Below are positions 11,401 to 24,682 of a DNA stretch of 64,000 nucleotides, in pieces. Every line of letters starts with the position of its first letter. Position 1 is the first letter of the stretch. The notes beneath the pieces were generated by a model that was not told where the DNA came from, made no database searches, and saw only the letters and a program-made list of their open reading frames with translations. The position numbers were made by a program, and so were the translations under genes. This stretch comes from Ilex aquifolium (taxonomy: Eukaryota > Streptophyta > Magnoliopsida > Aquifoliales > Aquifoliaceae), in assembly GCA_951799425.1 (NCBI GenBank), contig OX637397.1, positions 38,792,409-38,856,408 on the forward strand. The letters are read 5' to 3'.

Positions 11401-14400
11401 AATGAAAGCATGTTTATATTAAAAGCATGTACCCATAGTAACGAAGGCAGTCCCTTTGTAAAGAATGACCACAAGTTGCAACACGATTAGCAGTTGCATG
11501 GTTCGAAAAACTGAGTTCCAAAAACTTTCCAAAAGAAAGTCCCCAAGCAGCATCAGACATGACCACTCTGGGGGTTGCTGGTGGAACTCCATCTAGTTGT
11601 GCACACCTGAGACATCTATGCCACATCCATATTTTCCCATCCCGCTCCCCAGGTAGCTTCACTGAAGGAAGGCGTCTAACATTTATCGTGAGATTTCCCT
11701 GCTGATGTGTATAGCATTGGACATGGGCTTCAGCTGGTTCTTTACATGATCGACAGCAAGATGTCTAGCAACAAAAAGTGCAACAAATTAATAAATCCCA
11801 GTCTAACAACCCTTCCCAAGTAATAGAAATCGACCCAAATGAAAGGTTACCTGGTCAAACAGATCATCTCGAAGATACCTTCCAAGTGGCTTATCGAAAC
11901 AGCCATAGAACTTGATGCGCAGGAGTCGGGAGCGTTCGCATACAGTTCCATTCAGCACACAATGGCAAGAAAAAGATACTAGTATGCTCTGGTGACTGTC
12001 AGTGGCAGAATAGTATTCACTGGAGGCTTCAATTTCATCAATATTTGCCACTTGACAGAGTTCCCCTGGTTGCCTCTCCCCTTGGCCTGTAGTTTCCAGG
12101 GACTCATCCAGGATATCATCTTTCATCTTAGAAGGAAGCACAGCGGACCTTAAATCCTCCAAAGCAACATTAGATGCTATTTCACAACGGGGTGCATCAG
12201 GAAATGCAACACCAACGCTGCACTTGCTGAGTGTAGGAGAAGAATAATGATCAGCATCTTGAAGCTCAAACGACATTTCCTGCTTTGCAAGCTCCAAATT
12301 TAGACCTGTTTGTCCTTCAATAAATTCTGGGATGTCAGCAATTTCTTGATAACTGCCGGGCAAAATAGAATTAGGGATAACTGAAACGGCATTATCAGCA
12401 GTTGTCCTCTCAGGTATGGCAATTGATGGTTTTAATGACAGTTTAGGTAGACTGGCACCCTCGTCAGCAAGAAAGGAAGTCTCCAGAGACAGATGGTATG
12501 CGGCAAACACTGCATATTGAACAACATTTTTAACCTTCTTTAGTTCCTCTCGACATAAGCCCTTCAGCAGGACCTGCGAAAATTCACAGATATATATAAG
12601 CTCAAGATGACGTTGATTGTTATTACCCAATTACAACCCTGCCAACCTAGGGTGCTTTTAGCGCATTATTGTTTAAACTTTAAGGAGTGAAGAAACAGAG
12701 AAAATAGGCTTTCTTTTTGGAATAGAGTGGTGTTGGCAACTGTAACGAAAAATGAGAAAATGAAAGTCATGTGAGTGCTAAAATTATTTATGCGGGCGGC
12801 AATGCCTGCGTGGGGAGGCAGGCATTTGACATCATATGAATTGCTCATTTTTCTTATGAGGCCTGATTTTTTTTGGAAAATATAACTTTTCCCAGGTTTT
12901 CTTTGGGGTGGTGGTTTGTTGGTGGGTATGTTCGAAGACAAGGCCAAAAAAAAAAAAAAGGACAGATCCTTATCCAGTTTGGTTCTTGTTAGCTGAGTTG
13001 CCACGAGGTTTGGACAGGGTAAAGATCTAACCTTTGGCAATATACTTATAAAGTGACTACCCTCAATTTCGAATACATGACACATTGTGTTTCTTAGTCT
13101 GAATGTTCTACCACTAAACTAGCCAATGACCCATTAGAAAACAGAAACAATCCAGATGACCTGATAAATGCGAAAAAGCAAATGAATTGTAGGTTATAAA
13201 ATTAAATTTTCATAAAAAAACATAGAATATAATCCCAATATTGCAATGAAATGAACTAAATTTGGCAAAAACGTCATAATGCCCAAGGAATTTTCCAATG
13301 CTTTGCCTCAATAATGATTTTCAAGACACAGAGACAGAAGATAGACAACAAATATGTTTCTTACATCAAACACTAGGGCATGAGCAGCTAGGCATAATAC
13401 GCTATAATGATGCAGCTAATGCTCCAATGGTCTTCAAACAAACAGGTTAAAAACTTGCAATGCAGGACCAATACCAAGTGAAACCAACTCCATTTAATTA
13501 TGTTGAAAGTTATTTTTCAGCACCTCGCTGCACTGTCACTTGTTAAATACCCACTTAACATTATGCACAACTTTTACCACATTATAGGAAGGTAGATCAA
13601 TATAGACATACATAGAATCAGATTTGCTTAATATTTCTGTTAGTTGCTTAAATTTCTAACACAAGTAACCCACGACGTCAAGGTTTTCTCTTATTTCTGT
13701 TTTATATGCTGGACACAAGAGGAGTATATTTCTTTTCCAACATAGGGAGAGGAAAAAATTTATTAGAAAAGCCTTTTTCTCAAAATCATGTGGCTGTGAT
13801 CCTCTTTTAAATTAAGACCGACATAACTTCAGGTTGATGATTGAGGTAGAGAAGCAAAAGATATTGCACATGGTTGTGCACCATGCAACGGCAATGCACA
13901 GAAAGGAAAATCAGTAGAGATGCAGCACACGTGTGTATTTTTTAAGTGCTCTATCGAAAACAAGCATAAAGCAGGTTGGGGTCTCAAACAAGTGCAGCAA
14001 AGATAATAATTTAAGCCTTACTGTGGGAGGGAGCATTGTTAAGGCTCAAAATTTCATAGTATCATACATTCTGCACGCAGTTGCAATGTCCAACCCAGAT
14101 TCAGTTGATTTGTTCAACAATACGAAGACTTTTGAAAGATTAAAGTGGGGCAAGAGTACAAAAAGAAACAAATGATAAAGAATAAAAACTAAAAGGAAAA
14201 TGTTATTTGGACCTAATTTGAAGACCTAATGATGTACAACCATTGAATTGGTTGTGGGCTCCATCTAACATTAGAACTCACAACTAATCCAATGGTTGTA
14301 TTGAAGCCACATCATTAGGTCCCCAGATTAGGTCCCCAAATAAGGTCCCTATAGCATTGCTCAAACTAAAAGAATGCCCATTATCTAAAACAAGTGATTC

Positions 14401-17400
14401 TCCAATCACATGGAGTAAGGAATGATGACTTTTAATCATAAAGCAAAGCCTCGATGTATTATACTGCGCCCTGACATTCTTCATTAAAATCCTTTTAGAA
14501 TAATTTTTTCTATGGTGGACTTCTTGGGTTGACACAGGTAGCAATATCACCGAGCAGATATTGCTCCGGAATATAACTGCATTGATTCAAGGAGAAAAAA
14601 AAAATACAACAGTGAATGGCATCAAACTGGGGATTGACTGCACATTTATATAGGATGCAGCAGCATGGAATCCAATGACGAAATCGGGATAGTTTTAACC
14701 TAGAAGATGCCAATCACCCAAATTCCAAAAATATAATCTGATTGGGTGTAAAATTTCAGACATAGAGAACATCCGTAATAAATGGTTCACAATTTTGGAC
14801 AGTATCATGGTAGACTGTAGTGGAACTGACAGCTTTTCAAATTGCATGATTAAATAAACAACATTCTGCACTATACTTAATGCATGCACTATACTTCACC
14901 GGTCCAAGCTATAGGAAAAAAATACAACCCATGAACTTAGTCAATTGGCAAGACAGCAACAAAAGAAATGCATGCCAGCATAATCCAGTTATATCACACC
15001 CGTCTTACTCATCACATTCAAAATATCAAACGTACCAGATTTTTATTCAATGATAGCTAAATGGATTGACATATAGAGCATTACCGTGCAACCTAAACGC
15101 CTGGGACAACCTTCAAAAAACATCAAGGTTTTGGAAGGCTTCTTGTTAAACTGATTGGCATGTTCATGTTCTTCGACCATTTTTTCTAGCCGAAACAGTT
15201 CACAGTGTCCCCACCGTGTTGTAGAAATTTTATCAGTTGATGGAGTTATATGAGCACCAGTGCACCTGGCTATCCGCTCCAATAGTGGTCTCCTAACATT
15301 TAACACTAAAGAGATCTCCTTTGCTAGTAGATACTCTTGGGCATATGAAGATACACTTTTCTCTACCAGCAGCACATTTGGACGGTGGGCCTCTATCCTT
15401 GAAACAATCACCTTCAGGTGATCAATTTCCTGTTTGAAAAAAAAAATCCATGAACTCAAGCCAAATTGCTCTGATCTCACCAGAAAAACGAATAAGTTGT
15501 TTAAGAAAGAACCTGCTGCAATAACGTATCAAAAGATGCCAGCTGATTTGGCACTCTTTGGTACTCCAGTGCTCCTCCTAAAAGAAGTAATCTAGGGTTT
15601 TTGTATTGAGAAGTCATGCGTTTGTGTTTTATATTTTTTGTACAAACTACTCCTTTAACGAGTGTGCTGCATACAAAAATAAATAATCTATTAATTAGCA
15701 AGACTAATAGCACAAAAGAAAATATGGAGTGTCTTTGAATGGAGTTACTAAAAAAATGAAAAAAGGAGGGGATATTGTACCTCTCGCCAGGACTTCCTGA
15801 TGCAATACACTTAACTTTTACATAATCACCAGGATCCATACTACCTCCTCTACTAGTATCTGGTTTCACAAAGTTTGCAGCTTGCCATGCTATTGTCGTA
15901 ACTATGTCTAGCCAGTCTTCTGTGCTGTTTTCTTTGCCGGCCTCAATGCCCTCCCCTTGTAACAGCTGTGAGACAAGGGCCCTAAAATGCCCTTGTACCA
16001 CAGCTCTTAAAGGTTCCTTATGACCTTCATTCTGTTTCTCCTTTGCTGGGAACATGCTATCAAGGCTACCACTAGATGAAAATATCGCACCTGATTCTCC
16101 AATTTCATCATCCTCATCATTATATGCAAAGAAACTGTTTTCTGCCTCATCATCTTCATCCTCAGGCGGCGGAGGAAACCAAATGAGACCATTGTTTTCA
16201 AAATCCAAAGGCTTTTGCAATCTCTCACATTGGTCCCGGAATATCAAAAAATCATCAGCACAATCATCAGCATTCTCTGGATCCACAGTTGCTGTCTGCG
16301 GCATATCCAACACATCCATGGTTTCTTGTTTAAAGGAACCATCATTCTGAGGACGTGGGGCTTCCCCTGCCTCTCGCTGTACAGAATGCCCAACTCTATC
16401 GGAAGTAATATGAATCCTAGAGGGGCTGTCCGAAAGACTTGATCCAACAGACGTAAAACTATAAAACTCAAGTCTAGCACTAACACTACTCAAATCTATA
16501 TCTGAAGCTTCATGACAGCATTCACTTGATGGGCAATAAAGGTGATTTGTGGATTCCTCTCCCACATCTTCATCGTTCCTATAATCATTGACACATCATT
16601 AATGAATCACTTACACAATAAATCAGCAAGTACAGACAAAACTAAGAGAAAATTTAAGAGATTTCATGAAAATTAAATGTTTTACTTCAGGTCTCCAACC
16701 CCAGCTGGTCATTTATTACAACTGCCTCCAATATTAGAGCAAAGAATTCAATCTTGAAACAAATTTAGGAATCGCGTAGCCAAAACTGGGAAAAAAAAAT
16801 ATAGGCGAAATAGAAATCAAAAGTATGCATAAAAAATACTAACAGGAGCAATGTTACCCGGATCGTGAGTTGATTTGGTATGTGGTACGGGTACATGGTA
16901 CGACACTTTCTTAGGTACGCGATACGATAAGATAGGTTTAATTGGTACGGTATTTTGGGTTGCAATTCGTTTTAAAACTTTTATGTAGATCGTTTTCACT
17001 ACTATACAACATTATATATTACAGAACATTCATAAACACTAAATTAGTTACTATTTATCTTATAGTTGTGCTTGATTTTCTATTATCTAAAACAATATAT
17101 AATTATAAATATATATACATATAGTCAATTAATATGTATTTTATATTTGTGCTACATGTTCTAAAGCGAATTGATTTAGGGTTACCATTACAATTTGGGG
17201 TCGTTCATTTTGGTGATTTATACCGTGAACCCACCTCGTTTGGGATCGATGAACCCAGATCGTGGGTCGTCTAGGGTTTAGTGAATTGTGTAACCATGGA
17301 CAGGAGTACTCAATAACAGTCATTAGATGCATAATTCAACACCATATAACTCCATACTATCAATATGCAAGGAAATTAGGAAACCTTTTCATGGATGACA

Positions 17401-17927
17401 TATATCACTATATACCTGCTAGAAGTGCGACGAACAGATACTGGAGAAGGATGACTGGTAAATGAAGTCACACTACTGGTCGCAGTTTGGGGAGAATAAC
17501 CATCAAATCTATCACCACCACTGAAACTCGGTGAAGGTGGTTCAGGGCTTTGTCGAGGCGAATCGGCAGGATAGATTTTATCACTATACCTCCCTTCACC
17601 TTTGTGCCTAAGACTAACATCGGAGCAAAACTTGCAGGATTTAATTTCAAGCCCAGCTTCTGGCAGGCTATTCAAATCACCAGATGCTACAGCACCTAAT
17701 GAAACATAGCCACGAATGCAATTCCTACACAATAGCCGACCACAGTTTTGGCAGTGGTACTTGAGGGAAGATTCTGTAAGGTTCATCTCGCACTCTGAAC
17801 ACATTTTGCACCTGTTATTAGCCATTTCGAATCCACTGGACAAGGAAGTTAGATCAGTTGTTCCCCACGAAATCCAAGACCTAACCTTTTCTATCAAATC
17901 TGATAGTGAACTTTCAGGTATTCCCAT
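8416..17927 (-). CDS. FAB1C: FAB1C/D-type phosphatidylinositol-3-phosphate 5-kinase
   Basis: Makes PI(3,5)P2 from PI3P on endosomal/vacuolar membranes. Exons in gene order: 17927-17416, 16578-15781, 15666-15513, 15429-15085, 12573-11851, 11764-11433, 11319-11193, 11062-10898, 10741-9206, 9100-8834, 8670-8416. All introns are GT-AG, the frame is kept throughout, and the total is 1737 residues. Domains: a cysteine cluster at 40-101 with four CxxC pairs, where FYVE basic residues are replaced (KYHCQNCG); an acidic stretch about 309-330; a TCP1/chaperonin-like region about 366-645; a conserved Cys-rich region (845-960, with WMWHRCLRC and SDAAWGLSFGKFLELSFSNH); and a PIP-kinase domain from about 1430. 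The kinase domain has SAQGGKSNVYFAKSLD, IIKQV, VYDLKGSARSRYN, MDYSLLVG and IIDFMRQYTWDKHLE, so it looks active. The start MGIPESSLSDLIEKVRSW matches the FAB1C subclass; an in-frame ATG 15 codons upstream (17972) is an alternative. Paralogue FAB1D is not excluded. Confidence 0.92.
12945..13135 (-). repeat. tRNA-derived SINE with oligo-T end in FAB1C intron 4
   Basis: On the minus strand from about 13132 there is an A-box-like TGGCTAGTTTAGTGG, then a B-box-like ATTCGAAATTG. A GGTTAGATCTTTACCCTGTCC body follows, ending GATCTGTCC plus a run of T. A tRNA head with a T-rich end fits Au-like plant SINEs. It lies in sense orientation within a 2.5 kb intron, well away from the splice sites. Family membership is inferred. 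Confidence 0.5.
14198..14361. mobile_element. Foldback MITE in FAB1C intron 4
   Basis: The left arm (ATGTTATTTGGACCTAAT...GACCTAATGATGT...ACAACCATTGAATTGGTTGTG) is mirrored by the right arm (CACAACTAATCCAATGGTTGT...ACATCATTAGGTCC...AGGTCCCTATAGCATTGC). The whole element can fold into one long hairpin with a short central loop. It shares architecture with the other foldback elements in this window. No clear target duplication was found. Confidence 0.6.
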
Positions 17928-18643
17928 AGAACGCAATGATCCACAAAGGAAAACCACCAATTTATCCACCAAGCTAAACCAATATCACTCTTCTTCTCTT
18001 CCTAATTAAAACAAAACTACCAAAGATATACAATCCAACTGAACTTATCGGATTTGTTGATACCAAAAAGAGAAAGACTATCCGATCAATAGAAAAAAAA
18101 ATTTCAACCCACAAGAAAAAAGGTGGGCTTTTTTTCTTCCAACACCCTAGTTATGCTGATTTTAATTTTTCTCTTCTTTTGGGAAACAATTAAAATTTCA
18201 AGAGAAATGGAAAAAAATTCCTCCTGGAATCACAAAATATCGAAAAGGAGGAAATCGATGGTTACCAATGATTCACACAAAATCTGACTCTATTTACACT
18301 GAATCCTGTTAATATAATGACACAAGCACAACAAATCAAAACAACAACAGTATATTTCCTTCTCTCAGTCCATAAAAAACATTAAGAACTAGAGATTGCC
18401 AAGACCTGAACCTAGCTAACCAATCATGGAATCGCAAAGATTCGATCCCAAGTTTAATTTAGCCATAACCAAAACAAGATCCAGAGATTGAGCACCAAAC
18501 CCACAAAAAATTAAGCCTAAAAACCACCAACAACAAGAAGAAAGTTCTTGATTTCGACAGAAAAAGGGTCAGAGAGGAAAACCCAGATCAAAAGAATTAA
18601 GAAAGGAGGTGGGAATATTGTGTTTCTAGCAAGTTAATTAAGT

Positions 18644-18675
<32 letters not shown>

Positions 18676-18680
18676 TGGAA
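17928..18680 (-). promoter_or_regulatory. FAB1C leader and proximal promoter
   Basis: Upstream of the FAB1C start, the sense (minus) strand is pyrimidine-rich and contains a CT tract (complement of the GA run at 18644-18669). A leader intron is possible, since the sense strand reads TTG|GTAACC at about 18263, but I cannot place its acceptor with confidence. A second facing CT tract at 18961-18988 on the plus strand makes this a GA/CT-rich upstream region. Confidence 0.45.
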
Positions 18681-18955
18681 ATCTAAATAACAAAGAGGAT
18701 GAGAATGAAAAGGAGGAAAAGAAACAGTACGGAGTAGGTTCCCTTTCTATTGCACCGAGTATGTATGGCTCGCATCTCCCTGAATACCATCTGCTTCTTC
18801 TTCAACAGCAAGAGCAACCCCTCTTTCTTTCCCCTCTTTCCCGGCAATGCTTTCATTTTCACTCCTCAACTACATTAAAAAATTACACACACATATGGGC
18901 TTACATAATACATACATATACACGCACAATCTTTCTCTCTCCTTATCTATACCCT

Positions 18956-18960
<5 letters not shown>

Positions 18961-18988
<28 letters not shown>
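18961..18988. repeat. (CT)n microsatellite
   Basis: A run of CT over 28 bases followed by CTTT repeats, about 300 bp upstream of the probable FAB1C leader. Confidence 0.85.
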
Positions 18989-18989
<1 letters not shown>

Positions 18990-20504
18990 ACTTTCTTTCT
19001 TTCTTTCTTTTGCTATCCACTTTATCCACCTTAGGGTTTACGTCAATGAAAACGAAATCCTTTCACTTTTTCTTATTTTTTTTCTATTTGGCTGTCTTTT
19101 ACTGTTCTTTCTCTTTGTTTATTGGTCAGCTTGATGATATATTAATTAGGGTTGTAGGTAATTCTCAGCTACGATTGGTTAGAAACCGTGTGGAATTTTG
19201 ATGGCACTACAGTGTTGGAAGAAAATTATTTAGTACCGTATTAAAAAATAATTATTTTTAATGGTCGAGTTATATCATTTACAATAATTTTATCTAAATA
19301 AAACATTTAGAAATAAATTTTTTATATTACACCATTAATATTTTAAAAGTGTTACAATACAATTCTTTCGTTAGTTTCTGTTATTTATTCTGTTAAAAAT
19401 TACGCTATTGACGTTGATAGAATAAGTAACAGAAACTTACAGAAGGATTGCATTGAAACTTTTTTAATATGTTAAGGATACAATGTGGAGAATCTAATAT
19501 TTGAAGTTACGCATTGAGAATTCTTAAATTTATAAGGGTGCAAAGTGTAATTTGCCCCTCTTTTTATTTATTTATTTATTAATTGGGGTTCTGATTAATT
19601 AATTATTTTAGTATTGAAGTTTCTGAGCTACGATTGGTCAGAAACAGTGTATGGAATTTAATGTATTTTGGCTACTCAGTCAATACCAGTAATAGATGTG
19701 TAGGATTGAGTCTTCATTTTGTACTGGAAATTTCAACCACTCTCAGGCTAAGCGCGTGAATTTGAAGCTTTGCTTCGTTACAAGGCAAGCGTGTGCCACG
19801 CCCACCTTTTCTTGCGATCCTGCATGCTTTTTTTTTTTTGGTGGTTTCAAAGCGCATAATTTGAAAAAAATATATATATTTGTCCATTTTTTTATTGTGT
19901 ACTGATAGTGAATTTATTTAAATATAATAAAATTAATTTACATTTATTATAAGTAATTTAAAATCAAAAGAATTAAAAAAATATATTAAATGGATCTTAT
20001 AATCCCCTTTCATTCAAGTAAATTTTTATTATATAGTCTTCCTTATTTTATATTACTGGTGAGTAATTAGTTTTTATAATTAATAAAATGTTCCGATTAT
20101 AAATAATGGAAGCTAAATTTTAAATACAACTGTACCACTAAGTTAGATATTAATCTAGATCGTTTGAGGTGGGGTTGAACTTCAATCAATTTAGTTAGAA
20201 TTTTGACAATAAAATTCTCATTGTGCGGTTATGTATACGGTCGAACTTCATCATATAATTAAACAATCGGAGAAAGTGAGCTAGGTTGTTCAAGTTCATG
20301 AGTTCAAGTTAATTATCGTAGGCTTGAGCTAGGTTGTCGAGCTTCAATTTTCGTTCAAGCTCAACTCGAGTTCTAGATTATTTGCTTCATTTCGTCTCGG
20401 TTGTTTTTTGTACTATGCACTTGCATTTGAACTCGAACCTTAAAATATACAAAAACCACACAATAATTTACTCTAACAACAACAATCTCTTGATAAAAAA
20501 TAAG

Positions 20505-20813
20505 ACGTTAACAATACTACATTATTTCTTCATTATGGCAAATATTCACATTTTACGTCATAAAACAAATCGAACTTGAGCCTACCAAATCGAGTTCAAA
20601 ACCTCAATCCCTCCCCCCAATCTAAAATATATGATACCAACCCATCGTCCCTTATTGGTTTGGCATCGAAGGATAATGTCGTATCACATCGTAAACTTGA
20701 CGTTTTATCCATGAAATTAACAGTACAATATTATTTCTTCATTGTGGCAAATATTTACATATCACATCATAAACAAATCGAACTCAAGCCTACCAAATAT
20801 AGTTCAAAGGACT
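20505..20813. repeat. Direct repeat of about 95 bp
   Basis: The block at about 20505-20602 (ATTATTTCTTCATTATGGCA ... AAACAAATCGAACTTGAGCC) recurs at about 20719-20813 (ATTATTTCTTCATTGTGGCA ... AAACAAATCGAACTCAAGCC), with scattered mismatches. This is a local duplication of unknown origin, with 116 unrelated bases between the copies. Confidence 0.65.
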
Positions 20814-20837
20814 CGATGGTGACCAAACACCCACCCA

Positions 20838-20855
20838 CCCCCCCCCCCCCCCCCC
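20838..20855. repeat. C homopolymer, 18 bases
   Basis: An uninterrupted run of 18 C preceded by ACCCACCCA. It is unusual in otherwise AT-rich DNA. Its length may be uncertain for sequencing reasons. Confidence 0.9.
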
Positions 20856-22282
20856 TCGTATTGGTTTGAGTCAGAAGTGACAGTACAGATGAAGAAATGT
20901 AGAGAACAGGTTGGTTTGGTAGCTTTAGTTTGGCTTTCGGTTTGGTAAGAAGACAATATCTGCCAACGTATGTGTGTGTGTGTGCGTGGAAAGCGGGCCG
21001 AAAGATAAAAGTCTTTTTATTGTATTTCAAGCCTTCTACATTTCTACTTTATCTTCTTGGCGTCTTCTTTGCTTAAATTATAATCTTTCCTTTCTTTTTC
21101 TTTTTTTTTTTTAAATTATAATTTTTCAGTGTGTGAAAGAATTTGAAGTTTTTTTATTTAATCCTAGGTGCACCCTATTCTCATTAAAAGTACACAACTA
21201 ATACATGTTTTTAAAAGTCGGGAATCATACATACTTCTATAGAACAAGTTGAAACAATATAAATTTAGAGTACCTATAATTACTTACAAATTACATGTAT
21301 CGGGTCTCTTACAAAACTTGATAATTGAGATTCCGAGATAATAGGTCCTGAAATTATTTTAACTGAATTATCCACAGAAAAATTCATACCACTACATTAC
21401 GCTTGAACAGTTGAGTTATCGCCGACAAACAATTTTCGTGCACATATATGGATTTATTCTCGTACTCATTTTTAGCCATTAGTGAGCCGCCCCTGGACAT
21501 TTTTCTTCATTAGCATCATTCATGACTCATCTCCATGTAAGAAGATTGTTATTTTGTGTATGGAGGGAATCCACACCCTTCACTTCCTAAGTGATGCTTT
21601 GTCAAATTAAAGTTACAAGGGCCCTACTTACATTCCTTCAATGTCCTAAAAAATTCCTACTGAAAACCCACCATCATCTACAAATAGTACTAGGTCAACC
21701 AAGATGTCTCTGCCGAGCTTGAAGGTTGAGACCTTAAAATATGAATGGGTAAATTTCAATGACATCCCTTGTAAAATTTTCTAATTTCATGAACATTTTC
21801 TATGGTTTTTGAAATATCACATTATAGTTTATATGTCTATTTTGCACACTATCCCTCCCGAAATGTCACTAACAAGTCCCAAAACTCATCATGTTTGGCG
21901 AGTGTTCCTCCTCAAATTACAATTTTACTCTTTAATTAGAAACTTGCAAAATGCAAACTCCTATCCTCAAAACTTTACTAGATAATCAGTATATTTTTTG
22001 CGTAGGTAGACCCAACAATATTCAATTAATGTAGTGGGCTAAACAAAGAAAAGAGGAATGGGAGAAGTTTTAGAGGAAGATCTAAGTACCGAGAGGGAAA
22101 TGGAGCTCAAATCCATAGTATTCTCCACACACCTTTGTGTGAACAAAACTAACCCTAAAATCAAACAACCCCATGTCCTTGACTTTCTTCTTCATACCCT
22201 CCCCCCACTCACAATCCCTAATGCATAGATAAATTCACACACAAATACACCACACATAGTGAGTCAATCGCTCCCACCCATT

Positions 22283-22703
22283 AGGGGTTGTCAATGAATC
22301 TGTTTCGAACGGGGTCTTGATCTGTTCAAATACGAATTTGAATTTTGAATCCGATTTTTTTATCTGACGAATTTCAAAATCTTAATTCATATCTGCATCC
22401 GCTAATGATCAGACAGACTGTCCGATTATCCAGTTCAATCCAAAAATTTGAATCCCAATAAAATTTCATAAAACAAATTATAGTTTTAGCAAATTCCACC
22501 TAACTTTCAACCTAATTTAACTAACCAACCATTCTATTTCAATGATTTCATGTCAATTTTATTTTTAATCTAACTAACTATGTATGTATGTATAAATATT
22601 AAGTGTATATATATGCCGGATAGGATTCGGGTGAAAATTTTAATCCAAATCTCGCTAAATGGACCCGAATTCAGATTAAAATTTGATACATTGACAGACC
22701 TTT
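22283..22703. mobile_element. hAT-like MITE (degenerate)
   Basis: The left end AGGGGTTGTCAATG and right end CATTGACAGACCT form an imperfect inverted repeat. Flanks CACCCATT (22275-22282) and CACCAATT (22704-22711) match at 7 of 8 positions, as expected for an old hAT 8-bp target duplication. Non-coding. Confidence 0.5.
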
Positions 22704-22711
22704 CACCAATT

Positions 22712-23501
22712 TCCCACTACATTGACTCATCCCCACCACCATACCCAACTTCAGAAATACCATCTTCTAATCACAACCATGACCACGACCATGACCGCTA
22801 ATTTACTCCCAACCTACCTCAGTTAAATCCTAAATTACAAATATAATCAACAAACAAAATTGAAAAAAAAAAAAACAGATTATAAGAATAAATTCCCAAT
22901 CCTTCCCTAGAAGCCCCAAAAAAAAAACACTTTCACCACCAAAAACAGAAATCTATTATGAGTTGTCATCATTTACTTTTTGAAGCAAAAACCCACAAAA
23001 CAAATTAAATATTAGATACAATATTTTACAGGTTTATCTGCAGAAATCTAAGAACTTTACAGAATGAAGATTCGCCTTCTATTTCATTATGCATTTTCAG
23101 GAACCATAAGGTAATGGGCATCCTTATTTTTCTACATAATGTGGTGGTCTACATTAACATTATCTCCACCATTTGAGTGGGCCCATGGAATCCCATTAGC
23201 TTAAGTGTCTTGTCCCTTCTGTGTTATTTTTTCTTCTAATCAGTCGGTAAATTTCTTAATCGTTGTGATGAAAGTGCATATGGCTTTCAAGCATTGACTT
23301 TATTGCAAAAGTTACTATATCCAAATTCACTTTTCAATATCGTATCGAAATTTAGATTAAATCTGATTAAATTATGACTCAATTCAATAGATTGCGATTG
23401 ATTAAAAACATGATATCAAATGTTTAACTGTTATGTTTTATATATTGCATCTTCAACTATAGTTATTAGATTTACACACGTTCGAACGGGTTCAATCCGA
23501 A
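22712..23501. other. Gene-free stretch left of the duplication
   Basis: AT-rich, with no recognisable gene or repeat end. Confidence 0.55.
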
Positions 23502-24682
23502 CTAGGTGAGGAGGTTTTAAGCTTCTAATGAACCTCTAAGGTCCCAGAAAAAATAGGGTGTAGATTTTAGCTAAAAGTCCATTTGGGAATGTTACCGACA
23601 CATCCTTCCAATGTGATCTGACCAAGTTTCACAGGAGGGTCGAAATTGGCATAGGTAGGTCAAACCGGATCCGGTTATGGGTAAACACGTCCATTATAAA
23701 TCCTACAAAAAATTATCTCATTTTGCTTTCCCGAACTATGTGATTTTATTTTACATTATCCTGGCACATTAACAATTGTCGTCTAAAAAATAATCGACGT
23801 TTGCATTTTGGACAATGTGAAACAATTAAAGTGGTTGAGGAGATAATGTAAGAAATTCAAAAATAGAGGAGGTAAAGTAACACAAATCTCGTAGTTTGAG
23901 GGGAAAAACATAATTAACCCTAACTATAATACAATTGAATCCTAAATTGATATGATTGAATTTCTTTCGGTCTTACCGTATATTTTTCTTGACTTTATCT
24001 AATTAATTTTTGGGTGTACTTTAATTTTCTTAAACTTTATTTATTTGGCTATTGACTAACAAAAAGTTCTAATGGGGTTTAAGGCAGCTTCATATTGCAC
24101 CATTAAGAGTTTTGATTAGTGCACTAACTTTTTGTTAAATAGTTGAAAAAGCTCAAAACCTTACGTCTTCTATTAGTCATCAAACGTGTTCTACATTTCT
24201 ACCATGGCTTGCTTTTCACAAGATTTATTCTACTATAAAAATGCATGCGCAATGACTACGATGGTTAATTAATACGATGGTTTACATTTTCTTAGGCTTA
24301 TTGAAATTGTGGACTAGATGCTCATGATTCTCGAAATCAGATTATAACTAGGCCTGTCAATCATGTTGAGTGAGACCGATTCATGTCGGGTCTTAACGGA
24401 TTCGTGTCAAAAAATACTTCACTCATACCCAATTCATTTATTAATTTGTGTCTAACAAATAGTATCATATCGGGTTCGTGTTGTGTATGAATCGTGTATA
24501 ACAATTGCATTCTATATAACCAGGTAAAAATGTTATTTGCTAATATAATTAATTCACTTGCCTAATTAATGCAGGATGACATTAATTAAAATACACCAAC
24601 CTATGACAAACGAAAACCTAGAAAAATTTCAGCCAATGACTCATTAAAAGGAACATCCTTGGGTAGGAAATGCATACTTCTG

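Larger units (their letters stand above)
19200..22280. other. Gene-free AT-rich stretch
   Basis: No coding region or RNA gene is recognised. Separately listed are a direct repeat (20505-20813) and a C homopolymer. The TTGAGCT/AGCTCAA-rich text around 20280-20380 is typical of decayed plant repeats. Confidence 0.55.

Noticed and set aside
17928..17972. Start of FAB1C at the upstream in-frame ATG (17972)
   Set aside because: The extra 15 residues have no counterpart in the family as I know it, while MGIPESSLSDLIEKVRSW aligns with the known FAB1C N-terminus.
18761..19201. 146-codon frame upstream of FAB1C
   Set aside because: It runs through a CT microsatellite, and its composition is Ser/Leu/Phe-rich low complexity.
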